In this document: one piece after another, positions 46,907-57,392 of the stretch
Numbering within the stretch: the stretch's first letter is position 1
Layout of the letters: each line of letters begins with the position of its first letter
Assembly (NCBI GenBank): GCA_035048495.1
Contig: CM068552.1
Coordinates: 28,832,154-28,896,153, forward strand
DNA: 64,000 nt
DNA from: Euptelea pleiosperma
Lineage: Eukaryota; Streptophyta; Magnoliopsida; Ranunculales; Eupteleaceae
Direction: 5' to 3'
Translations under genes and position numbers: made by a program
Notes under the pieces: generated by a model
Databases searched by the model: none
What the model was told of the DNA's origin: nothing
What the model saw: only the letters and a program-made list of their open reading frames with translations

Positions 46907-48349
46907 AAAGGGGAAGGAGAAGGGTTCGTTTGAACCCTAATCCTCCTCCAATCTCTTCTTCTCCTTCCCCAAAACCCTTCCCCACGTTTTCCCCTCTTTT
47001 TTGGCCCCATCTTCCTCCTCCTTTCTTCTTCTTCTTTTTCATCTTCTTCATCTTCTTCCTAACGTTCTCGTCGGAGTTGCAGGTTGCAACTCCAGCCATC
47101 ACCTGCACGACCCCATCCTCTTATCCCCTTCTCTTCTTCTCCTTCTCGTCTTCTTCTTCATTTTCTTCTTGCAGGCACAAGGGCGAACCAGCGCCTGCAA
47201 CTTGCAACGCCTGCTGCCTCCACCTGCAAATCGCCAGAACTGCAACTCCGGTCACCACTCGAGAACCAGCAAGCTAACGGCTTGAATCCTCTAAGCTAAC
47301 GGCTTGAATCCTCCAAGTTAACAGCTTGAATCCTCCACAACAGCACCATCACTGTCCAGCCACCACATCACGGCCTGCAACTTGCAGGCCGTTATCGTCT
47401 TCTCCGGCCATCTCCATCTTCACCACCGCCCGAAGCATCACCACTGATCTGCACACCTGCCCTTGCCGCCCCTTTTCTAACAGCAAAGGGGAACGCCCTT
47501 TTCTTCTTGATCTCCTCCATTTGCGGTGCTGCACCACCGCCTCAGCCACCATCCTCTCAATAGCTAGCAACGATCACTTGCTGCTATCGTCCCCCCTCCA
47601 TTTTAGATCCATTCTCCTCTAATCCGTCTTCACCTTCTTCTTCCAAAAAAAAAAAAAAAGAAACAAAACAAAACAAAAAAGGAAGGATAGAAGAGAGGAG
47701 AGGAAATCAACACTGTTGCAGGTGGCTCCACTACCATTTTCTCCATCCACCTTGCTGCCTCGCTGACCAACAGCACCCATACACCGTCTTCCCCTACCGG
47801 TGTAACCACAGCATCTCCACACGTTGCCGCCTAACACTTTCCATTGGCTTGCATGTGCACGTGGTGAACTCTAAGGTAGGATTTCGATCATTGTGTCTCT
47901 ATAGGACCTCTTTCTCTCTCAACTCTCTCTCTCTCTAAAGCTTGTTATCTTCTTTTCTCTAGATTTTCTTATTTTCTCTCTCTATACTAGTCCTTTCTTT
48001 CTCAAGATCTCTCTTGTTTTCTTTTTCTCTCTCTTGATGTTTCTTTCTCTCTCTAGTTTTCTATTTTTTTATCTCTCTTTATCTATTTTATTTGTTTTAT
48101 GCAATTTGAAGTTGAACATTGTAAGTTGAAATAAATTCGATAAATAAATTCTTCTTTTATATTATTGTGTTTCTTTTTTTTATTATCTATCATGTGATGT
48201 TATTGATAGTATAATCCCCTTCACTAAAAATCATGTTTTAAAAATCATAAATCCACCATTCTCACCTCTCCATACCATCCATGAATTTCTGGCATTTTTC
48301 TGGCAAAAATCCGTCATTTTATGTTCTTGATTGCGTTAACTAAACCCGA
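46907..48349 (+). other. leader of the right compartment, gag deleted
   Basis: Starts AAAGGGGAAGGAGAAGGG and is CT-rich, with Ser/Pro/Phe low-complexity open frames that I do not accept as genes. It includes the 22-bp tandem repeat at 47271-47336 and a (CT)n-like tract at 47890-48070. Gag and protease are absent; pol starts near 48350. Confidence 0.55.
47271..47336. repeat. 22-bp tandem repeat, three copies
   Basis: Units 47271-47292, 47293-47314 and 47315-47336, each like AAGCTAACGGCTTGAATCCT; the third has two substitutions. Confidence 0.85.
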
Positions 48350-51300
48350 GTGCGGATCGACATCCCCGCTCCACTGATAGAGATCCCCGCTCCACTCATT
48401 GAGTTCGAGCCTCTGATAACCATGGCCAGAGAACCCATCTTTCCTTTACCTACTGAAGTCAAACCTCTTCAATCCGTGTCTTCTGTGACACCTATTTCAA
48501 CTCCATCTGCTCCAACATTGGAGCTTAAGCTTCTTCCTACAAATCTTTCCTATGCCTATCTTGGTCCTAAGGAAACCTACCCTGTCATTATTGCTTTCGC
48601 TTTGTCTGAGAGTGAACGTAAGAAACTTCTCGAGCTGCTCAACGAGCACAAATCTGCAATAGGTTGGACTATAGATGATATTCGGGGCATAGACCCCTCG
48701 GTTTGCCAACATCACATCTATCTCGAGGATGAATCCAAAACCTCTCGAGAACACCAGAGGAGGTTGAACCCCGTCTTGAAGGATGTAGTCCGGGATGAGG
48801 TCCTTAAATTGTTAGATGCGGGTATCATCTACCCCATCTCCGATAGCAAATGGGTGAGTCCTATTCATGTCGTCCCTAAAAAGGCAGGATTCACAGTTGT
48901 GGAAAATAAGAACAAGGAAATGGTCACCCAGCGCCTGAAGAAAGGGTGGAGAGTCTGCATCGATTACCGACGACTGAACACCAACACTAGGAAGGACCAT
49001 TTTCCTTTACCCTTCATAGACTAGATGTTGGAGAGACTAGCAGGTCACTCCTATTACTGCTTTCTTGATGGTTACTCAGGGTATAATCAAATACCCATCG
49101 CCCCTGAGGATCACGAGAAGACAACTTTCACTTGTCCCTTTGGCACTTTTGCCTACAAACGCATGCCCTTTGGCCTCTGCAATGCACCCGCGACCTTTCA
49201 AAGGTGTATGATGAGCATATTCTCTGACATGGTGGAAAAATTCCTCGAAGTCTTTATGGACGACTTCTCAATTTTTGGGTCATCCTTTGATGATTGTCTG
49301 AACCATCTAGGGCTTGTACTTCAACGTTGTCAAGACAAGCGACTTGTCCTCAATTGGAAAAATGCCACTTCATGATAAAGAAATGCATAGTTTTGGGACA
49401 TGTCATTTCCCATCAGGGCATTGAGGTCGACAAAGCTAAAATCGATATCATCTCGACCTTGCCCATTCCTAAGTCCGTACGTGACATCCGGTCCTTTTTG
49501 GGACACGAAGGATTCTATAGGCGATTCATCAAGGACTTATCTCAAATCGCTCGACCTCTGTCCCATCTTCTGGCTAAAGATAGTCCTTTCGACTTTAATG
49601 CTGACTGTGTCAAGGCATTTGAGCGTCTCAAATCTGAGCTCACTACTGCGCCCATTATCCGTCCCCCGGACTGGACTCTACCTTTCGAGGTAATGTGCGA
49701 TGCTTCTGACTACGCGTTAGGCGCTGTTCTAGGGCAGAGAGTTGACAAAAGGTCACACGTGATCTACTATGCGAGCAAAACTCTTAACTCTGCCCAAATG
49801 AATTACTCCACCACTGAGAAAGAACTCCTGGCGGTAGTCTTCGCCCTTGATAAATTCCGTCAGTACCTCTTAACCACTAAGGTGGTCGTGTACACTGATC
49901 ATGCAGCCCTTCGTTATCTCATGTCGAAAAAGGAGACCAAGCCTCGATTAATTCGATGGATTCTCTTACTGCAGGAATTCGACCTAGAGATTAAGGACAA
50001 GAAAGGAACTGAGAATGTAGTGGCTGATCACTTGTCTAGACTGACTTTAGAGTCATCCTTCGACACCCAGCCCATCCCTGAGACCTTTCCAGACGAACAA
50101 CTGTTCGCTATCTCCGTTCATCCATGGTATGCTGACATTGTCAACTACCTTGTCACCGAAGAAATGCCTTCACACTGATCAAAACAGGACAAAATCCAAT
50201 TCCTAGTAAGAGTTAAGTACTACTCTTGGGATGACCCTTATTTGTATAAATACTGTCCTGACCAAATCATTCGTCTCTGTGTCCCTGAGTCGGACCAACT
50301 CAATATCTTGTCCTCGTGTCATGACCAACCTTGTGGTGGTCATTTCAGCACTAAGAAGACTGCAGAAAAAGTCCTGCAATGCGGTATCTACTGGCCTACA
50401 TTATTTAAAGATGCCCACATCTACAGCAAAACCTATCATAATTGCCAGCATCTAGGCTGCATCTCCCAGAGAAACATGATGCCCTTAACTCCCATCCAGG
50501 TCGATGAAATATTTGACATCTGGGGCATCGACTTCATGGGTCCCTTTCCGATTTCCTATGATTTTGAGTACATTCTCCTTCCGGTAGACTATGTCTCCAA
50601 ATGGATAGAAGCCATTCCCACCAAGACCAATGACCACAAAGTAGTGGTCAAATTCCTAAAGGAGTTCATCTTCGCCCGGTTCGGTGCTCCTAAGGCCATC
50701 ATTAGTGATGGGGGCACCCATTTCCGCAATAGGATATTCGAGAAATTAATGAAAAAGTATGGGGAACCCACAAGGTTGCCCTAGCTTATCATCTGCAGAC
50801 TAGTAGTCAAGTAGAGGTTTCTAATCGTCAGATCAAGCAGATCTTGGAGAAGACAGTCAATACCACACGTAAAGACTGGTCTACTCGTCTCACTGATGCG
50901 TTATGGGCATACAGAACCGCCTATAAAACCCCACTCAATATGTCTCCATATCGTCTCGTCTTTGGGAAACCCTGCCATCTTCCGGTAGAGATTGAACATC
51001 GTGCCTTGTGGGCCATTAAAAAACTTAACTTTGACCTAGAAACCGCAGGGGAGGAGAGGAAACTTCAAATGAATGAGTTAGAAGAACTCATAAATGATGC
51101 CTACAACTTGTCCAAGAATTACAAAACAAAGATGAAGTGGATACATGACAAGAGCATCCTCAGGAAAGAGTTCCATCCAGGACAGAAGGTCCTTCTTTAT
51201 AATTCTCGTCTCCATCTCTTCCCTGGGAAACTGAAATCTAGGTGGACCGGTTCTTATACGGTCACCGCAGTCACACCCTTTGGGGCAATCACTATTGAGG

Positions 51301-51423
51301 ATCCCAAGGATCACTCCTCATTCTAGGTAAATGGCCAGCGTCTAAAGCAGTTCCATGAACTTGATGTGTCGTTCATTCAGACTTTTAAAATTGATCTCAT
51401 CGATCCTGTCTATGTCGACTGAT
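48350..51423 (+). pseudogene. Athila-like pol: RT, RNase H, integrase
   Basis: Plus strand. The reverse transcriptase (48650-49375) has WVSPIHVVPKK, the active-site FMDD at 49253-49264 and [12 protein letters not shown]. RNase H (49680-49980) has [24 protein letters not shown] and the connecting [11 protein letters not shown]. Integrase has a zinc finger (50290-50460) and a core with Asp in WGIDFMGPF, Asp in ISDGGTHF and the Glu region near 50810; a C-terminal part lies at 51150-51320. Breaks: stop 49022-49024, frameshift about 49365, stop 50176-50178, frameshift about 50780 and stop 51324-51326. Few lesions in 3 kb imply fairly recent insertion. Inactive. Confidence 0.9.
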
Positions 51424-53348
51424 GATCCACTCAGTCTCCTGTGTTCCAACTTGGTTGGGGGTGCCTATCACCCCCGTCATGTCTGGCTGAAGACGTAAAA
51501 CTTAGCGCTTTCGAAAAGGCAATTCTGGTATTCCTAGAGTACATGAGTCTCATGCATTTGTTATTACTGTTATATCTCTGAAAGTGCAGGTACATTCATT
51601 CTTCCTATCATCAGGTACCACACACTGTCGAGTTCTGCCGACTTAGTAACATCCTCCATGAACCTTTGCTTCATCATCACTATTTTTTTTCTATCATTTT
51701 ATGTCCCGGTCATGAGCACCAAGGACGGTGTTGTATTTTGGTTGGGGGTGGGTATTTACCAAAACTCATGTCTTCATTTTGATAAAAAAAAAAAAAAAAA
51801 CAAAAAATTTTCATTTTTGGGGTGATTTCCGATGTTCTCCAAAAGTTTTCTAAAATTTTAAAAATGTGTCAAATACCCTGACTTTGATTAGCTAAAAACC
51901 TCCGTTAAGTCAGTATTGAGGATGTCAATTTTTGCTTAAAGTTAGCATCGAGTCAACTCAGGCGTGACTACAGCAGGTTTGAAAACTCAGAAAAACTCAT
52001 ATTCGGCATTGTACACTATCAATATCAGAGTCATCCTAAGTTTAAAAATTCTGGAGATCCTATGAGAATAATTGTGGAGACCTAACCCTGTGAGCTTTTG
52101 AGCCTTTAATCAATTCAGATGGTTATACAACAATTCTGAGTCACAAGATGACTCACTATTCTTCTTGCCCGCAATATTCATTGAGAGATCTCATTACCCT
52201 TTTATTTGATCAAGGAACTCGGAACGACATCAAAATTAGATTACTACAATAGAACATTCTCTGTATCCAGTCAAGACAGTATACATGATAGTGCAAACCC
52301 TAGAAAATGATTTGGGCCATTTTTCTGAACCATTCAGCCTTTTTACTCACCTGAATTATACTTCACTAGAAAACCCTTGAACCCTTCTATAAAAGCATTT
52401 TCTTTGTAAACCCATCAACCTAAAATCCAGTCCAGCCACGAAGCATGACTGGCTACCCTTATTTTGAGATGGACAAAAGAATAACTGATGTGGGTGTACC
52501 GTGAAAAGAAAAGTAAAGAAGAAAAAAAAAAATCAAAAGGAAAAAAAAGTGGTTCAAGCTGAAAACAAAATATGGAAAGAAAGTCTGAAAAAAGAGCTGA
52601 AAAGAAATTGAGCAGTCTTAGAAATATCTAGAAAAAGAGAAAAATATGAAAAAAAAAGGAAAAAGAACCAGATAATGGTGCTACATCGCAGAAAAAAATA
52701 CAAGAAAATAGAGATATCCTCTCAAGATCTTTGAAATCCTGTATCCCTTTATTTTTTTACACAGGACCTAAGCCTCATTATAACCCAGGAAAGTCCTATT
52801 TGATTCTAGGATATCACGATCATAAAATGTGGAGATTGGAAAAGGAGAAGCTATAGAGTTTGATCTGACGTTCCCGAGTGAAGTGGTATTCCAATCATGA
52901 GATCTTCTTCTGTTAAAGATGTCCTTTAAATAATACATATGTGAGATCTTTGCTTTCATATATCAACACATCTCCTCACATATAAAATGAGAGAAAAGAA
53001 GAAAACCCTTCTTGTGTGATTCTATTCTGAGTGCTAAACATGTGAGATTTGAGGTCGAGGCATAAAAACTTAGAGGTGATCTGGAAATCTTTACTGTCGG
53101 ATGATGAGAATGTTGAGCACACACACGCAGAGTCTGACTATTCTGGGTCATGATTATCAGTCTGTAGTTGTGCCAAAACTTTCCAACTCTTCGCTAGCAT
53201 ATAACTGTTTTTGCATCTATTCAATGATTTGACGAATGGTGTTTTTCCGGAGCTAATATGAAAAAGTGTGCAGCATGTGCAGAGCCCTTTTAAGCTCATT
53301 TATTTCGTACTAATTGCCAAGGATTGGCAATATGCTGGTTGGAGGTTG
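51424..53348 (+). other. 3' untranslated region of the Athila-like element
   Basis: Non-coding. Purine tracts TTGGTTGGGGGTGCC (about 51450) and TTGGTTGGGGGTGGG (about 51740), A/G-rich runs at 52500-52700, then the 338-bp block (53011-53348) also present before LTR2, ending in GGTTGGAGGTTG just before LTR3. Confidence 0.65.
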
Positions 53349-54394
53349 TGATATTCGCTTAAAAGTGCGTATTTTCCATTGTTATCTTCTAAGCGTTTTC
53401 ACACTCTCCTACGTCAAAATACTCTATTTATCTACTTTTCTACGTAAGAGTCTCTTTTGTTGCGTAGAACACACTTTTCTGGACGAAATGGTATATTTGC
53501 ATGCATTAAACATATTTTTGGAAGTCTAGACATTGAGTCGTTCTGATAAAGTCTCATTATGCGCTTCTTCTGTCGCAGGAAACCCCGATGGGACAATTCT
53601 TGAGACTTGCGAGCCCACATCAATCAGGAAAGCCCATTATCAAAGCTTAAAGAGCCCACATGCTATGACTAGAAGATATGGGCCAAATATGGGCTGAATA
53701 AGATGACCAAAAAGCCGGCCCAAAGAACTAAGAGAGTAGGAAAGCCAATGACCAAGAGACGAACCAAAGCGTTTAAAGCCACACAAGTCAGCAAGGAAGG
53801 ATAGTTTACTCTACTGGAGAAGCGTGAGGATGGTCACAGTGAAGACCAGGGTTCCAGACCCTCTACCAATACTTTTATCTCCATTTTCTGATATTTTCTC
53901 TCTCATCTCTCCTTATTCTCTCTCTCTTCATCTCTCGGTCCTCGAATCTACTGACCTACCCCAGAACTCCTGCCCATTGGCTCTGTCTCATCTCCCTTAG
54001 CTTTCTGACCGTTGGATCTTCAATCGGACTGTTGGATCTTCCACCGGACTGTTGGATCTCTCTAGATCCGTCGATCTACCAATCTAGGTCCCAATCAAGT
54101 CGACATCCATCCGATCGCCATCAGATTGTCTGTCATATCATCCTGTGAGACGATGGACATCATCAATCCATGTGGGCCAGTAGCCGGGCCCATTATCATC
54201 GACCCGATGTCCGACCATTTAGTGGACCCCGTGAATTTCAAAATAATTTCAATTAAATTTTAAAAAATGGGGGGTCTACTAGATGGGGAAATTCTTCAAA
54301 GAAAAGTAGAGTTTTACTTAAAAAAAAATTATTTTTTCTTATTTTTTATTTTTGAAAAATACCCTATTTCCATTAAAGGAAATAGGGAGCTTTA
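53349..54394 (+). repeat. LTR 3 of the Athila-like complex
   Basis: 1,046 bp, from TGATATTCGCTTAAAA to AATAGGGAGCTTTA, followed by the CGAAC target duplication. The end TTTA is not the usual CA, but it is placed independently by the flanking duplication and by equal LTR lengths. Confidence 0.85.
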
Positions 54395-54500
54395 CGAACC
54401 CAACACGACCTTTAGACCATCCAACCTAAGCCTGAACCCAACCCTAGGTCGGGTTTGGCATGCCCAACCCAATCGGTTTAGTTAGGTTCATCGAGTTAGT
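54395..54500. mobile_element. right piece of the GGGTT word-repeat element
   Basis: Resumes with CGAACCCAACACGACC and reiterates CCAACC, CCCAACCC and GGTCGGGTT. Together with 40154-40193 it is the pre-insertion host. No terminal CTAG end was found. Confidence 0.5.
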
Positions 54501-54545
54501 CTAATGAGAGAGAGGGAGTGAAGGAGGGAGGGCCTACCAATAGAA

Positions 54546-54570
54546 TGTGTGTGTGTGTGTGTGTGTGTGT
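54546..54570. repeat. (GT)n microsatellite
   Basis: About 12 uninterrupted TG units. Confidence 0.95.
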
Positions 54571-56380
54571 CACGCCTCAAATTTCGGCACCCGAACCTGA
54601 CTTGAACACCTGTGGATCGACCCGTTTACCAGAAATCAAGGGTGTGATAAAAATAGAAATAAATTTTTTGTATTCTAAAATATTTTATAAAATTACCATA
54701 ATTTCTTATAAATCGAAACAAGTAACTTTTGTAAAAACAATTTTGTTAATTCAACCGTTCGATATGTTTTTGAAATTAAATTTTTGCAATTTAACGGTAC
54801 TGTACCCAAAATAATAATTAAAATTATTTTTCACCAAAATTATTGGTTATGATCTCTATAATTATCTAAAATTTATATTAAATAATTTTTGTGAAAGTAC
54901 TTAAGCCAAAACATTTATTTGATAGTATTTTGAAAAATATTTTTCGCAATCCGGTAGAGAATGATTATTTTTTTGGTCAAAATTAAATAATGTCAAAAAA
55001 TTATTTCATTCAATGATTTTATTCTATAAATAAAGATAAACAACTTTAATAAATAAACTTTTATCAAAATATTATATTTTATAATTATTTTATAATTATC
55101 CACAGTTCCCTAAAAGTGACCGGCAAAACTCAATTGATTAATTATATTCTGACTTAATCACATGATTCGGGAGTCAATTCAAAACTAAATCTAATAAGTG
55201 ATATGCGCATTTCATAGTAATCAAAATTTATGATTTTTCTATCAAATAATATAGTATAGGTTTTATTTTAAAAATGAAAGAAAAAGTTGAAACAAAATAA
55301 AAAATTGTTAAAAATTCACTGACATCCAGTCAGTAAAATGAGTCCACAAGACAGCCCCGATTGAATTAAGTGGCCAACCATATATTTCTAGATAACTAAC
55401 TCGAAGCCCCACGTGTTTTGTGTTCGGCCAAAAGATAAATCTCCATTTTATGTGGGTCAGAAACTCAGTCAAAGTTCATTAATGTGTGTTGTTTGTACAA
55501 GACAACAACTATGACGTTCACTTTGTAGAGTTTCATAAAATAGAAAATAGAACATTAAATTCTCAACAAATTCTGTAAAATACTACAATCAATTATAAAA
55601 CAAACTCATTTGGAATCGTATTATTTTAATATTGAGAGAATATTTGACAAATATTCTCGTCTAGGAGGTCGGGTAAATCCTAGTAACCAAAATTTTGTAA
55701 AAGTACAAAAACGCGAATTAAAGTATTTTCATCAATCCCAATATGAACAATTGGTCAAAAAACTTTATTACAATTAATAATTTATAAAATAAAATACTAT
55801 ATTCTTTTATTCAAGTTTCTTCCATCATTCGGCTCCACTTCATCTAATGTATTCTTCTCATCAGGATCAACAAAACCTGAAATGTTGGTTGTAGAAGTGA
55901 GCCAAACGCTCACTATATTTTTCATCACAAAACATGATTCAAACAATACAAGATATACAGACATATTCGCATATATTAATTTGTCAAACGATAATATCAT
56001 AGTCATAATGAATGTATGAACAATTAATCAAAAGTAATACACAACCCACATAGGGGGTCTCTTTCTTCACTCATACAGAGGGTCTTCTTGGAATTTTTGA
56101 ATCTTTTACCCTGGAGAACTCACTCACAACTTGCTTTATCGCTTCTGAATCGAAAATACAATGCATGCATTAACAATTAAATAACTATTAACTAAGCTGA
56201 TAATATCCACACATGGGATCTCACGAAACAAATAGAATCCAAATAGGGTTATAAGTTTTAAAAATTGTTGATTTTTTATGAGGAGATCATCCTCACCAAA
56301 AATCAACCCTTATCTTCGTGTGGTTCCCACGACCACATGTCATATTATTAGTTAAAAAGCATTAGTAACTTTATCCCAAC
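54571..56380. other. AT-rich intergenic DNA, possible LTR remnant
   Basis: It begins CACGCCTCAAATTTCGGCAC, reminiscent of a gypsy-type LTR start, and then about 1.5 kb of AT-rich DNA follows. A fragment of the 28273-28650 MITE family (GAGGAGATCATCCTCACC) lies near 56280. No gene seen. Confidence 0.4.
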
Positions 56381-56384
56381 TATA

Positions 56385-56513
56385 TATAATTGGGCTTGGG
56401 TTGGATCAGGTTGCCTGAGGCCCAAGCCCAAAAATTGTAGAAACCAACTCAAATCCAACCTGATGTCAGGTTGAGCCAGTCGGGCCGGGTTGGGCCTCCC
56501 AAGTTGCAGCCTA
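56385..56513. repeat. GGGTTGGG word-repeat fragment
   Basis: Reiterated GGGCTTGGGTTGG, CAGGTTG, CAACCTGA and GGGCCGGGTTGGG, ending CCCAAGTTGCAGCCTAG. The end complements CTAGGGCTGCAACTTGGG at 40154. The left end is missing. Confidence 0.55.
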
Positions 56514-56699
56514 GTAGGCAGTGGATCTTTTGAACAACGGTCTGTGTCTCAATTGCATGATTTGTTTTTTGCGATTAGCCGTGGGAAAGCACGAGTCCAA
56601 AAAAAAAAACACCCCAAGAAGTGTTAGCCAAAGATAGAAGTGCAATACAAGAGGATATATTATATATATATAAAATAGTGACTTAAAGATTTAAGAAAT

Positions 56700-57392
56700 G
56701 TTATTCTTACATATGACCGGCGGTTGAGGCCACTGACCATTGGATTCAAGAGTTCCATGGGTCCCCCTAACAGCTACAAAGTCTTGGATTACGTTTCCAT
56801 ACCGAAATTTCGAGGAATGACACGTGGACTGTGGCGCGTGTTGCTAGTATGTAGTGCATTAGTGGTACCGGGGCTATATAATGCTTCTCCACCAAGTCTC
56901 ATACAGAAAAATATATCTGCAACGAACTCTCTTGCACGCGCATAAAATTACATGCCACGTGGCACACTTTTTTGGCTCACTTGACCCGTGATTAATTGAC
57001 CCAACCCCTGATCTCTGGTCATTGGATCTAAATACCCATAAAAATACTTGAATCCAACGGCTAGAATCGCCCAAAATCAAAAACTTGCTAATTTTCAATT
57101 TTTTTTCAGTGAGTTTTGTACCACTTCCAGTTAAGATTTTTTGCATTGGACAGAAATATCCTCTCCCACCTCACATTTGCGGTCTAAAAAGACGACAGAA
57201 TAATGTTTTGGTAGAGGGGTATTTTCGTCCAATGAGAAAAAGTTAACTGGAAGATCTTTTAGTGGGCACGCTTTCAAATCCCACTGCAGAGTGCAGATCC
57301 CGTGACTCCAACGATCTTTCCCAATTGGAGGTTTCTCTCTCGACGACGAACAATTCCATACAAACCCCACCATTAAATCAGCTATCTCCATC
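56700..57392 (+). promoter_or_regulatory. upstream region of the pectinesterase gene
   Basis: G-box words CACGTGG occur at 56821-56827 and in GCCACGTGGCAC near 56952. A TATA-like CTATATAAT lies at 56874-56882, about 510 bp before the start codon. A foldback element (57111-57275) lies between that box and the gene, so the box may belong to an older promoter or the leader may be long. Transcription start not determined. Confidence 0.35.
57111..57275. mobile_element. small foldback MITE next to the pectinesterase start
   Basis: Nested inverted repeats: CTTCCAGTTAA and GTTAACTGGAAG outside, and CATTGGACAGAAATATCC and TATTTTCGTCCAATG inside (57144-57230). The whole could fold into one hairpin. 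Its right edge lies about 120 bp before the ATG. No target duplication seen. Confidence 0.6.

Larger units (their letters stand above)
40194..54394 (+). mobile_element. three-LTR Athila-like Ty3/gypsy complex
   Basis: LTRs at 40194-41232, 45873-46906 and 53349-54394, all plus-oriented and nearly identical by eye. The left compartment (41233-45872) holds leader, gag and protease inverted on the minus strand. The right one (46907-53348) holds RT, RNase H and integrase on the plus strand. CGAAC flanks the whole (40189-40193 and 54395-54399). A 3' untranslated block of about 340 bp precedes LTR2 (45533-45872) and LTR3 (53011-53348). The simplest reading is a tandem duplication through LTR recombination, followed by complementary deletions and an inversion. 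Confidence 0.85.

Noticed and set aside
46930..47285. Overlapping Ser/Pro/Phe-rich open frames after LTR2
   Set aside because: Low-complexity translation of a CT-rich leader; three frames are open at once and none has a domain.
54580..56380. AT-rich block as an organelle insertion
   Set aside because: No chloroplast or mitochondrial gene text recognised.
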